From assembly GCA_031386985.1 (NCBI GenBank), contig JANNCV010000020.1, positions 124,001 to 188,000 of the forward strand: a stretch of DNA of 64,000 nt, written 5' to 3'. Shown piece after piece: positions 34,696 through 42,302 of this stretch (within the stretch, counting starts at the first letter, position 1; each line of letters begins with the position of its first letter). The stretch is from JANJUB01 sp031386985 (GTDB taxonomy: Bacteria > Armatimonadota > Fimbriimonadia > Fimbriimonadales > Fimbriimonadaceae). Under the pieces are notes generated by a model that did no database searches, was not told where the DNA came from, and was given only the letters and a program-made list of their open reading frames with translations. The position numbers and the translations under genes are program-made.

Positions 34696-36033
34696 ATGCG
34701 AAAATTTTTATCTCTTGCGGCCCTTCTAATTTTGCCCAGCGCGGTTTTCGCGCAGTATGAATTTGTTTCTCTGAAGCCCGTTGACACTGATCAATCTTTT
34801 GGTCTGGCAATTGAAGGCACAACCCAAACGGGATATTTTTCCGACAGTTCGGGCCCGCTAGCAAAGGCGTTTTGCTGGCAAGGCTCAACTTTTATGGACC
34901 TCGATCCGTTGTCAAGCTATTTCTTTTCGCAGGCGACCGGAGTCAGCGGTAGTTCGATTGTGGGATTTGGTCAACTGAGTTCTGACCCTCATGCCCTTCT
35001 TTGGACGATTACAGGACCAACCACATTTTCAGTCATTGATATCCACCCGGCGACGGCAACAGCTTCAGTTGCGCTTGCAATCAGTGGCACACAAAAGGTT
35101 GGGTGGGCCGGGGTAGATTCGCTAACCGGACGGCGTGCTGGTCTTTGGGGCGCCGATAATGTGTTCGTAGGGTTGATGCCGGGATTCGAGTCAGTTGCCT
35201 TATGCACGACGGGCACTATCCAAGGCGGATGGACAATGGCAACCGGCCCCGCTCACGCCACCATTTGGACAAGCGCGCCGGGGGGAACCGATATTCACCC
35301 GGCCGGATATGAGAAATCGCAAGTTTCGGCAACGAATGGGACGGCCCATGGCGGTTGGGCGAGTCTCCCTGGCGAGATACTGCATGCCTACTACTGGGGA
35401 ACTGGCGGACCGGTTGATCTTCATCCCGCCGCTTTTACAAGTAGTGAAATCCGGGGAATGAATGCGACCAAGCAAGTTGGATTTGCCGTAGATGGTACGG
35501 GGGGATCCCACGCCATGGTCTGGTCTGGAACCGCCGGTAGTGAAATCGAACTCACTATGCCCCTTGGTTACTCCAATGCACAAGCCCATGGAATAGACAG
35601 CGCCGGAAACATCGTCGGTCAGGCTCAAAATGACACGACAGGCTTTACCGAAGCCGTCATGTGGAAGCCCATTCTCGATTACACTTTCATTGGGTTCCTC
35701 AACCCCATCAATGATCCCGCGGTTCCGGAGAGCGTCTTCAAGAAGAACAAGACCGTTCCTCTCAAGTTCAAGCTCCAGGATAGCCTCGGCGCGAATGTGC
35801 CCAACGTTGTCGCGGTCGTGTCCCTGCTCATGCTAGGGTCGGTTGATACCGTCGTAAACGAGCAAGACTTCATCCATCCGAGTGATGTTGGCGTGACATT
35901 CTCGTATGATGCACTCACCCAAACCTATTCGTACAATCTGGACACGAAGAACCTGCAGGCCGGGAAGCGATACAGAGTCACGGCCACGCTGGCCAACGGC
36001 CAAACCCACTCGGTCACGTTCAGCCTCCGCTAA
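34696..36033 (+). CDS. Secreted HAF-repeat-like protein with C-terminal beta domain
   Basis: A 445-residue exported protein. Signal peptide MRKFLSLAALLILPSAVFAQ. The first 330 residues repeat a loosely spaced pattern of A-x-x-W ... D-L/I-H-P and G-W/G-F-G, as in HAF (probable extracellular) repeats, which build a beta-propeller-like fold. From about 335 there is a distinct domain beginning FIGFLNPINDPAVPESVFKK and then NKTVPLKFKLQD, an Ig-like module often found at the end of secreted proteins in this kind of genome. No catalytic motif. Likely surface or matrix protein. Confidence 0.72.
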   Translation: MRKFLSLAALLILPSAVFAQYEFVSLKPVDTDQSFGLAIEGTTQTGYFSDSSGPLAKAFCWQGSTFMDLDPLSSYFFSQATGVSGSSIVGFGQLSSDPHALLWTITGPTTFSVIDIHPATATASVALAISGTQKVGWAGVDSLTGRRAGLWGADNVFVGLMPGFESVALCTTGTIQGGWTMATGPAHATIWTSAPGGTDIHPAGYEKSQVSATNGTAHGGWASLPGEILHAYYWGTGGPVDLHPAAFTSSEIRGMNATKQVGFAVDGTGGSHAMVWSGTAGSEIELTMPLGYSNAQAHGIDSAGNIVGQAQNDTTGFTEAVMWKPILDYTFIGFLNPINDPAVPESVFKKNKTVPLKFKLQDSLGANVPNVVAVVSLLMLGSVDTVVNEQDFIHPSDVGVTFSYDALTQTYSYNLDTKNLQAGKRYRVTATLANGQTHSVTFSLR

Positions 36034-36061
36034 GACGGCTGAACTTGGGTAGCCTCTTTAG

Positions 36062-37882
36062 ATGAGTTCTGAAGAGGCTGCACCCGCCAAGACGCCGATG
36101 ATGGACCGCGAGATTTTGCGGCGCATAATCGGCCTTTTTGCGCCCCACAAGCGCGAAGTTTTTCTCACCCTCATCGCGGTGATCGTGGGAGTTCTCTTGG
36201 GGATATTGCCGGCGTTCTTTATTCAAACCCTGATTGATGAGGGCCTCCAAAAGCGAAATCTGAACATCCTCGCAACCTACTCCATTTTCATGCTCTTTTC
36301 AGTTTTGGCGGGGGCGGCGGTGACCTTGCTTTATGGCTATTGGAGCGTTGTGATCGGGCAAAAGATCATGTGCGATATGCGACAGAACCTTTTCGCCCAC
36401 CTGCAAAAAATGTCGCTGCGCTTCTTCACCGCAACTCGAACGGGGGAGATCCAATCGCGCCTCCTGAGCGACGTAGCGGGCGTTCAGACGATCGTCAGTT
36501 CCACGATTACCGATCAAGTTTCTAACTTGGGCATTGTTCTATCGTGCTTAGTCGCGATGTTCTACTTGGACTGGCGACTCACTTTGCTTAGCATCGTGAT
36601 GATTCCAGTGTTTGCGGTTATCGGGCGAAGAGTTGGCGATTATGCACGCATCGTACGAAACGGAACCCAAGAGCAAACCGCCGAAGTGAATTCAACTCTG
36701 CAAGAGAGCCTCTCCGTCTCCGGAATCTTGCTCACCAAAACAACGGGGCGATCTGATCTGATTTTGGATCGCTTCGCTGATGAAAACCAAAAACTCGCCG
36801 GGTGGCAGATCAAATCCGCCGTGGTCATGTATTTGTTCTTTGGCATGATCCGGCTGATCACTCAGCTCGCTCCAACCTTGGTCTATTGGCTGGCCGGTTG
36901 GCTGATGATTCGGCAGGGAGATACGTCTGTCACTGTCGGTCTGTTGGTTGCGTTTACGGGTTTGCAGACGCGAATGTTTTTCCCGCTGACGGGATTGATG
37001 GGATCGCAGGTTGAAATCATGGGTTCCTTTGCGCTCTTTCAACGCATTTTCGATTATCTGGATATGGAGATAGACATCAAGGAAAAACCGGAAGCGGTAA
37101 CTCTGCAGCCGAGCGCTGTGAAAGGAAAAATCGAATTCCGGAACGTCGGTTTTAGCTACGAAAAAGAGGGAGCAAAGACCCTAGAAGGGCTAACCTTCGT
37201 GGCTGAACCGGGCAAGCTTGTCGCCCTCGTTGGCCCTTCCGGAGCGGGAAAAACCACCCTCACCTATCTCATTCCACGGCTCTACGATCCCGATGAGGGA
37301 GAGGTCCTCCTCGATGGAACCGATGTTCGCGACCTCAAACTTGCAAACTTGGGCGAGATGGTTGGTGCGGTTACCCAAGAAACGTATCTGCTTCATACAA
37401 CGATCAAAGACAACTTACAAGTGGCCAAAGCGAACGCTACCCAAGCTGAACTCGAAGCCGCGTGCAAGGCGGCCGCAATTCATGAGCATATCGCGGGCTT
37501 ACCGGAAGGTTACGACACGGTTGTTGGAGAACGCGGCTACAAGCTCTCCGGCGGTGAAAAGCAACGCATCGCGATCGCTAGAGCGATCCTGAAGAACCCG
37601 CGCATTTTGATTTTGGACGAAGCCACTTCCGCCTTGGATACGCATTCTGAGCGGTTCATCCAGGCATCGCTTGCAGAACTCATGAAGGGCCGAACGACGT
37701 TCGCAATTGCTCACCGTCTCTCCACCATCTTGGCCGCAGACTTGATTTTGGTTCTGGAAGGCGGCCGAATCGTAGAAAGAGGCACGCATCAAGAGTTACT
37801 GAGCCAAGGCGGGCTCTATTCGAGGCTCTACAACGATCAGTTTATTGCCGAGGAAGGGGAGTTGGTCGCAGTGCCGGGGTAG
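36062..37882 (+). CDS. ABC exporter, MsbA/multidrug type
   Basis: A 606-residue half-transporter fusing six membrane helices (about 1-320) to an ATPase domain. Walker A GPSGAGKTTL (about 388-397), signature LSGGEKQR (about 498), Walker B ILILDEATSALD (about 517-528) and the His switch in IAHRLST. These act as homodimers or heterodimers exporting lipids, peptides or drugs. It is a single gene with no adjacent partner. The substrate is not predictable. Confidence 0.92.
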   Translation: MSSEEAAPAKTPMMDREILRRIIGLFAPHKREVFLTLIAVIVGVLLGILPAFFIQTLIDEGLQKRNLNILATYSIFMLFSVLAGAAVTLLYGYWSVVIGQKIMCDMRQNLFAHLQKMSLRFFTATRTGEIQSRLLSDVAGVQTIVSSTITDQVSNLGIVLSCLVAMFYLDWRLTLLSIVMIPVFAVIGRRVGDYARIVRNGTQEQTAEVNSTLQESLSVSGILLTKTTGRSDLILDRFADENQKLAGWQIKSAVVMYLFFGMIRLITQLAPTLVYWLAGWLMIRQGDTSVTVGLLVAFTGLQTRMFFPLTGLMGSQVEIMGSFALFQRIFDYLDMEIDIKEKPEAVTLQPSAVKGKIEFRNVGFSYEKEGAKTLEGLTFVAEPGKLVALVGPSGAGKTTLTYLIPRLYDPDEGEVLLDGTDVRDLKLANLGEMVGAVTQETYLLHTTIKDNLQVAKANATQAELEAACKAAAIHEHIAGLPEGYDTVVGERGYKLSGGEKQRIAIARAILKNPRILILDEATSALDTHSERFIQASLAELMKGRTTFAIAHRLSTILAADLILVLEGGRIVERGTHQELLSQGGLYSRLYNDQFIAEEGELVAVPG

Positions 37883-37891
37883 CCTAGGGAC

Positions 37892-38242
37892 ATGTTAAGT
37901 AGTCTGGTGATAATCGCCTTGCTCCAGTCTCAAGACAATCTCTCGGCTGAGACTTTAAAGTGGGTCGAGCCTCTTATCCAGAGGTTGAAAAAGGAGGGGT
38001 TGTTGGAGGGATATTACGAGGGAGGAGGTTCTCGTCACGCGAGGAGCCTGACGCGCTACGAATACGCAGTAGCAACCTATGCAACCGCTTTGCAACTAAT
38101 TGGAGTAGTACAGGTGGGCGAAAAGCACGGCATCAAGGCTGAAGATCAGATCGTTATCGCTGAGTGGTCGCGCTGGGCACCCGCTTGCATTCTCACCCTC
38201 ACTGACGAATTCAAGTTTGAGTTAACTTCAAAGGGGGGTTGA
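37892..38242 (+). CDS. Small protein with SLH-like motif
   Basis: A 116-residue protein. Its first 70 residues look like one S-layer-homology half-repeat: helix with LKWVEPLIQRLKKEGLLEGYYEGG followed by SLTRYEYAVATYATALQ. The opening MLSSLVIIALLQSQ may be a signal peptide. It starts 9 bases behind the ABC exporter and is followed one base later by another SLH-like fragment, so the pair may be the remains of, or a split form of, an SLH protein. Confidence 0.55.
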   Translation: MLSSLVIIALLQSQDNLSAETLKWVEPLIQRLKKEGLLEGYYEGGGSRHARSLTRYEYAVATYATALQLIGVVQVGEKHGIKAEDQIVIAEWSRWAPACILTLTDEFKFELTSKGG

Positions 38243-38243
38243 G

Positions 38244-38471
38244 ATGCCGAGTTTCATTAAAGACGTCTCGCAATTGAAACCGCGGATGACAAAGCTCAGA
38301 ATCACCGATAGTTTTTTCAGCGACGTGCCCCTGGGGCATTGGGCGGCAGGAGCGGTTACAGAGATGGGCCGGAAGGGACTCTTGAAAGGCTATCCGGGCA
38401 AGAAATTCAAGGGCAGTGACCTGCCGATGACAGAAGGGATTCCGCGGAGATGGGCCACGGGTCACTCGTGA
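38244..38471 (+). CDS. Short SLH-domain fragment
   Basis: A 75-residue reading frame with a clear SLH half-motif: FFSDVPLGHWAAGAVTEMGRKG then LLKGYPGKKFKG. After that point the usual R-x-E-F segment is replaced by unrelated text, and the frame runs 65 bases into the convergent cyclase-ATPase gene. AAAGGGGGG lies before the ATG. It may be a truncated SLH protein; translation is uncertain. Confidence 0.45.
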   Translation: MPSFIKDVSQLKPRMTKLRITDSFFSDVPLGHWAAGAVTEMGRKGLLKGYPGKKFKGSDLPMTEGIPRRWATGHS

Positions 38472-40962
38472 ATTCCCCCAGCGGCTGCGCCAACAAGAGC
38501 GCCTTATCCAACCGTTTGGCTTGATTTGAGCTGGCACTAATCGGTGCCGACTTCGCTACGCCAAGGATTTCCCCCGCGGCCGCCACGTTGCCAAGCGCGC
38601 ACTCGATCTCGGATAACGAAATCAAGACCCGAACCGCGGTATAAAGCCGATCACCCTCAATTGCAAGTCTTAAGCCTTTGTAACAGAGCCTCTTTGAATC
38701 CTCTTTTAGACCAGCGGCGAATGCCATTTCACCAACTTGGGCGAAGCCAACCAAGCGAGAGTCGGCTTTCTTGACCGAATCAAGCTTGTGAACGACTTTC
38801 TTAAAGTGTTGGCGAAACCGGTCGAGGTCTCCACTGGCGACGAGATAACCCATTCGGGCCACGAAGACAATTCCTTCAAGATCAGGATCGCGATGCCGGC
38901 GAACAATCCGGTAGGCGGCCTGTAAGGGCTCCAACCCCCACTCCGGATGTTTCACCTCATAGGCCTGCAATACAAGGTCAGTTAGGCCGTCTATCGCTCC
39001 ATCCACGTCGCTAAGTTGCATACACAGATCTACCCTTCTCCGCCAAATCGGCCGCGCTTCTTCTTCGATTCCGTTCCGCCTAAGCAATGTCCCTTTGGAA
39101 ACCAAAACCCGTTCTTCAAGTTTCAAATTCTCCGTTTTCTGCGCGAGGTCAAGTGCGCGGTTAGCCAGATGCTCGAAATCATCCCAGAGACCGAGAACTA
39201 GGAATGTTCGAAGGATTGAAAGGCCAAATCGCTCGATCAAATCATCGCGCGGATGCAAATCGGCGTATGCAATAGCCCGGCGGAAGTTACCCAGCTCTAG
39301 CCAAAATTCTTTACTGAAGCTTTCCCATTTTCCCGCAAGTTCGGCATCGTGAACGATCTCGGCCCGCTTGGCATATTGTTCGGCAAATCGCGCGGCGTCT
39401 TCGGTAACAAGCCCTTCAAGTTCGGAATCACGCTCCACTGAATCGAGTAGATATTCTCGGACGGTATCCAGAATTTTGTAGCGAGTGCGCCCCAGTGCCG
39501 ATGCGGCTAAGAGTAGCGAGGAGTTTTTTAAGCGGGTTAGCGAATCAAGAAGGTCGTCGTCGCGAAGGATAGATCGCGCATCATCGAACCAGAAACCGCC
39601 CCGAAACACCGTAAGCCGCACCAAGAGCGTGCGCATCTCCGGAGCCAACGCCCCAAATGATGCCCCGACGACGGCCGACATTCGACCATGCTTTGATTCC
39701 CTCGTATCACGAAGCACCAAGTCGCGCTCTGCTTGCACCTTTTCGATGAGTTCATTCAAACTCAAAATTCGCATGCGCCCAGCGGCCAAGATAATCGCGA
39801 GAGGGATACCCTCCAGGATTTCAACACAGAGTTTGCGCACCAGGGACCGCTCGCCACTCGGAATTCGATAATCAGGAACCACATGACCTACGGCTTCCTC
39901 GAAAAGGGCAATTGCATCAGCCCCCCGCCCTTTACCTTGCCCCATTTGCCCTAACGGAAACTCAAACTCCCGGGGCACAAGGAGCGGAACGCGGCTGGTG
40001 CACAGCAAACTGAGCCGGGGACAGTGAACTAACAGCTCAACGATCATGTTCGCATGTTGAACCAGTTTTTCTAAGCAATCCAAAACCACCAAAAGGGTTC
40101 GCTCGCGCAACGCTTCATAAAGAGAATCAGGATTTTCAAACCGCAATCCCATCGTATCGCCAATCGCGGCGAGAATGTCAACTCCGGAAGCGAGCTCGTC
40201 GCAATGAACGAACCAAACCCCTTCAAAATGCTCTTTGAGATCATCAGCAACCCGCCGCGCAATCGTGCTTTTGCCAATGCCGCCCATACCTGTTATCGTA
40301 ATGAGTCGCTGCCGGCTAAGGATTTTCTGGCGAATGGCATTGCGCTCTTCCTCGCGCCCAATAAAGATGCGCTCATCCTCAAAGAGGTTGTTTGGTACGC
40401 GATCTGAGCCATAAATGGGAGGGAAATCGGCGGGAATGATTTCTGAAACAACGGCGAAAATTCGATGCTCAGTTGAGATGCCCCGAAGGACAAAGGTGCC
40501 GACATCACGATAGGAAACATCGGCAATCTTAGGCGCGAGCCCATGCGAAGCGGCGGAGAGAAACACTTGGTTTTCTGGTGTCAGATTGACGATGCGAGCC
40601 GCAACATTCATGGCGGGCCCCATGTAGTCGCCATCGTCATAGGTGATTGAACCGGTATGAATCCCAATACGCAGGGAGAGGCTTAGGCTCCCCCATGGTT
40701 CAATTTTATGAGCAAGCTGAATGGCGAGCGCCGCAGAAATCGCCTCCTCAACCAAACCAAACGATGCATAAACACCATCACCGACACATTTAAACTCGAA
40801 ACCATGGTGTTCCTTTAGGCAACGGCGCGTCAACGCAAAACTGCGCTCCAAAAGCCGCTTCATTTGATCCGGGTCATGGTCCCAAATAGATGTGCTGCCG
40901 ACAACGTCGGTGATCAAAAACGTAACGGTCCCGCTCGGGGGTTCTACACCACGATGATGCAT
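38407..40962 (-). CDS. Adenylate/guanylate cyclase-STAND ATPase
   Basis: An 851-residue signalling protein. Residues 1-170 are a class III nucleotide cyclase: FLITDVVGST (15-24, metal Asp), FKCVGDGVYASF (56-67, substrate Lys and second metal Asp), RIGIHTG (about 98-104). Residues about 200-480 are an NB-ARC/STAND ATPase: P-loop TGMGGIGKST with Lys231, then LLVVLDCLEKL as Walker B. The rest is helical, TPR-like. Such fusions usually end in a sensor repeat and lack a DNA-binding domain, as here. A TAAACT box 9 bases before the ATG suggests a leaderless mRNA. Expected to sense a ligand through the repeats; cyclase activity unproven. Confidence 0.87.
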   Translation of the reverse strand: MHHRGVEPPSGTVTFLITDVVGSTSIWDHDPDQMKRLLERSFALTRRCLKEHHGFEFKCVGDGVYASFGLVEEAISAALAIQLAHKIEPWGSLSLSLRIGIHTGSITYDDGDYMGPAMNVAARIVNLTPENQVFLSAASHGLAPKIADVSYRDVGTFVLRGISTEHRIFAVVSEIIPADFPPIYGSDRVPNNLFEDERIFIGREEERNAIRQKILSRQRLITITGMGGIGKSTIARRVADDLKEHFEGVWFVHCDELASGVDILAAIGDTMGLRFENPDSLYEALRERTLLVVLDCLEKLVQHANMIVELLVHCPRLSLLCTSRVPLLVPREFEFPLGQMGQGKGRGADAIALFEEAVGHVVPDYRIPSGERSLVRKLCVEILEGIPLAIILAAGRMRILSLNELIEKVQAERDLVLRDTRESKHGRMSAVVGASFGALAPEMRTLLVRLTVFRGGFWFDDARSILRDDDLLDSLTRLKNSSLLLAASALGRTRYKILDTVREYLLDSVERDSELEGLVTEDAARFAEQYAKRAEIVHDAELAGKWESFSKEFWLELGNFRRAIAYADLHPRDDLIERFGLSILRTFLVLGLWDDFEHLANRALDLAQKTENLKLEERVLVSKGTLLRRNGIEEEARPIWRRRVDLCMQLSDVDGAIDGLTDLVLQAYEVKHPEWGLEPLQAAYRIVRRHRDPDLEGIVFVARMGYLVASGDLDRFRQHFKKVVHKLDSVKKADSRLVGFAQVGEMAFAAGLKEDSKRLCYKGLRLAIEGDRLYTAVRVLISLSEIECALGNVAAAGEILGVAKSAPISASSNQAKRLDKALLLAQPLGEFTSDPWPISAESLLSSAGHCP

Positions 40963-40971
40963 CGCGTGGCT

Positions 40972-40977
40972 AGTTTA
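40972..40977 (-). promoter_or_regulatory. Candidate -10 box TAAACT before the cyclase-ATPase
   Basis: TAAACT on the minus strand, 9 bases from the ATG at 40960-40962. No ribosome binding site lies between, which again fits a leaderless start. Confidence 0.3.
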
Positions 40978-41068
40978 GCTTGAAATGGGTGGGTTTTCGC
41001 AAATTTTCACAAGAGTTGACACAAAAGAGTTGCTTTTTGAAAGTCCCAGCGAATAAGCTTGCGGCGTT

Positions 41069-41848
41069 ATGAGTACAGGATTTAAGGTGATAGATTTTGG
41101 GTTCTTGCATGTTGGGGAGGACCGCGACTTGCTGTGGTTTGCGATTCTGGATGTCAGTGGCCTACTTGCCCTGCTTTCAAATCCAATAACCTGCGTGAAG
41201 GAAATCGGCAAGCTGTGTCGCCCCCCGCTCAAGCTTTCGCTAGGCAAGAATGGCTATGTTTTAACGTTTCATGGCCGACCAGCGGCCGAGGCGGAGAATA
41301 AGAGCTGCTGCACGGATTTCTCCGGCAAAATGCTACGCGAAGGTGAATATAAAGTTACGGGTGTGTCAGGCACTGGGTTCCTAACCGTTGAGGGCTTGTT
41401 AGGGAACCGAACAGATATAGGCACACAACTTTCAACGGATTCTCGATTTGAGGGAGTAATGAGTCAACCGAGAGACGGGGTCTCAGAAGGGGCACTTCAT
41501 GCGGCTTTGACAGAGGGACGAGCGTTCATCGGGAACGTCATGTTCACTGCGATCACACAACGGGACGTGTTCTTAAAATGGGCCAATGACGGAAATCCAA
41601 CGGTTCGACAAGTAACGACTCATCGAAAACTGGCCCCGCAGGAACCCGTAAGGATCGAGTTAGCTGAGGATTTTTTTCTCGTGCTAACTGCTCCTAATAG
41701 TTCGGCGGTTGCAAGATGCGTGGGTGCCCCAGGGACTTCCAGTGAGCCTGGAGTTTTCAAGATCGCTGGCGTGATTCAAAAGATGTCCAACCCAATGCCG
41801 CCTCCCCCTAAGAAACGAAAGACCACGAAGAAAAAGCCCATAAAATAA
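41069..41848 (+). CDS. Hypothetical protein (259 aa)
   Basis: I do not recognise this protein. It has no signal peptide. The first half is beta-rich with YVLTFHGRPAAEAE and a Cys pair (KSCCTDF). The C-terminal 15 residues are Pro then Lys-rich (MPPPPKKRKTTKKKP), a possible nucleic-acid or membrane-surface contact. The ATG follows a short AT-rich region with TTGACA at 41016-41021. Its stop ends at 41848, the base before the CCA end of the convergent tmRNA gene. Confidence 0.55.
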   Translation: MSTGFKVIDFGFLHVGEDRDLLWFAILDVSGLLALLSNPITCVKEIGKLCRPPLKLSLGKNGYVLTFHGRPAAEAENKSCCTDFSGKMLREGEYKVTGVSGTGFLTVEGLLGNRTDIGTQLSTDSRFEGVMSQPRDGVSEGALHAALTEGRAFIGNVMFTAITQRDVFLKWANDGNPTVRQVTTHRKLAPQEPVRIELAEDFFLVLTAPNSSAVARCVGAPGTSSEPGVFKIAGVIQKMSNPMPPPPKKRKTTKKKPIK

Positions 41849-42201
41849 TGGTGGAGGCGGGGGGAATTGAACCCCCTTCCAAAACCGGCGCACCTACCAT
41901 TACCACGAGCGTCTCCTCTGTTCTTTTCTCGGTGACGATCTCTCCCGAGGTCGGCTGATCATCACCCAGTTCGATTTTTTTTAACTCAGTCTGCTACGAA
42001 CAGAAACTCGCTGAGCGATCCAGATTTGGCGTCGCCCGAACTCTCTCCTACTGGCTCGAAGAGGGCGGACGCGCGGGCTTAATTAAGCCGCGAATGCGTA
42101 GTTATTGTTCGCAACTACTTGCGGTGCCGCTTTTTACGAGGCCAACGGCGCCTCGGCTCGCAACGGAAAGTCGAACAGCTCTGTCGAACCCGTTCGCCCC
42201 C
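41849..42201 (-). ncRNA. ssrA: Transfer-messenger RNA (tmRNA)
   Basis: A complete single-piece tmRNA of 353 bases. On the minus strand it begins GGGGGCGAACGGGTTCGACA and ends with a T-arm (GGTTCAATTCCCCCC) and encoded CCA. The acceptor stem pairs 5' GGGGGCG with 3' CGCCTCC, seven pairs with one G-U. The tag reading frame is at 42083-42112 and reads ANNNYAFAA followed by TAA, preceded by GTAGTT as in other bacteria. tmRNA rescues stalled ribosomes together with SmpB, whose gene is not here. The extent follows from the acceptor pairing. Confidence 0.96.
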
Positions 42202-42214
42202 ATGTGGTTTCAAT

Positions 42215-42220
42215 AGTATA
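42215..42220 (-). promoter_or_regulatory. Candidate -10 box TATACT of ssrA
   Basis: TATACT on the minus strand, 13 bases upstream of the mature tmRNA 5' end. Transcription would start near 42208 and leave a few bases for 5' trimming. No clear -35 match. Confidence 0.4.
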
Positions 42221-42302
42221 GAACGTTCAGACACAACAAAGCGTTCCATCCCCGTAAAGTTGCTAGCTCGTAACCGAGCTTAAAAGTGGAACAAATGAAC
42301 TG

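Noticed and set aside
38244..38471. In-frame TGA read as selenocysteine between the two SLH fragments
   Set aside because: The frame after the TGA closes within a few codons, and the second fragment is in another frame.
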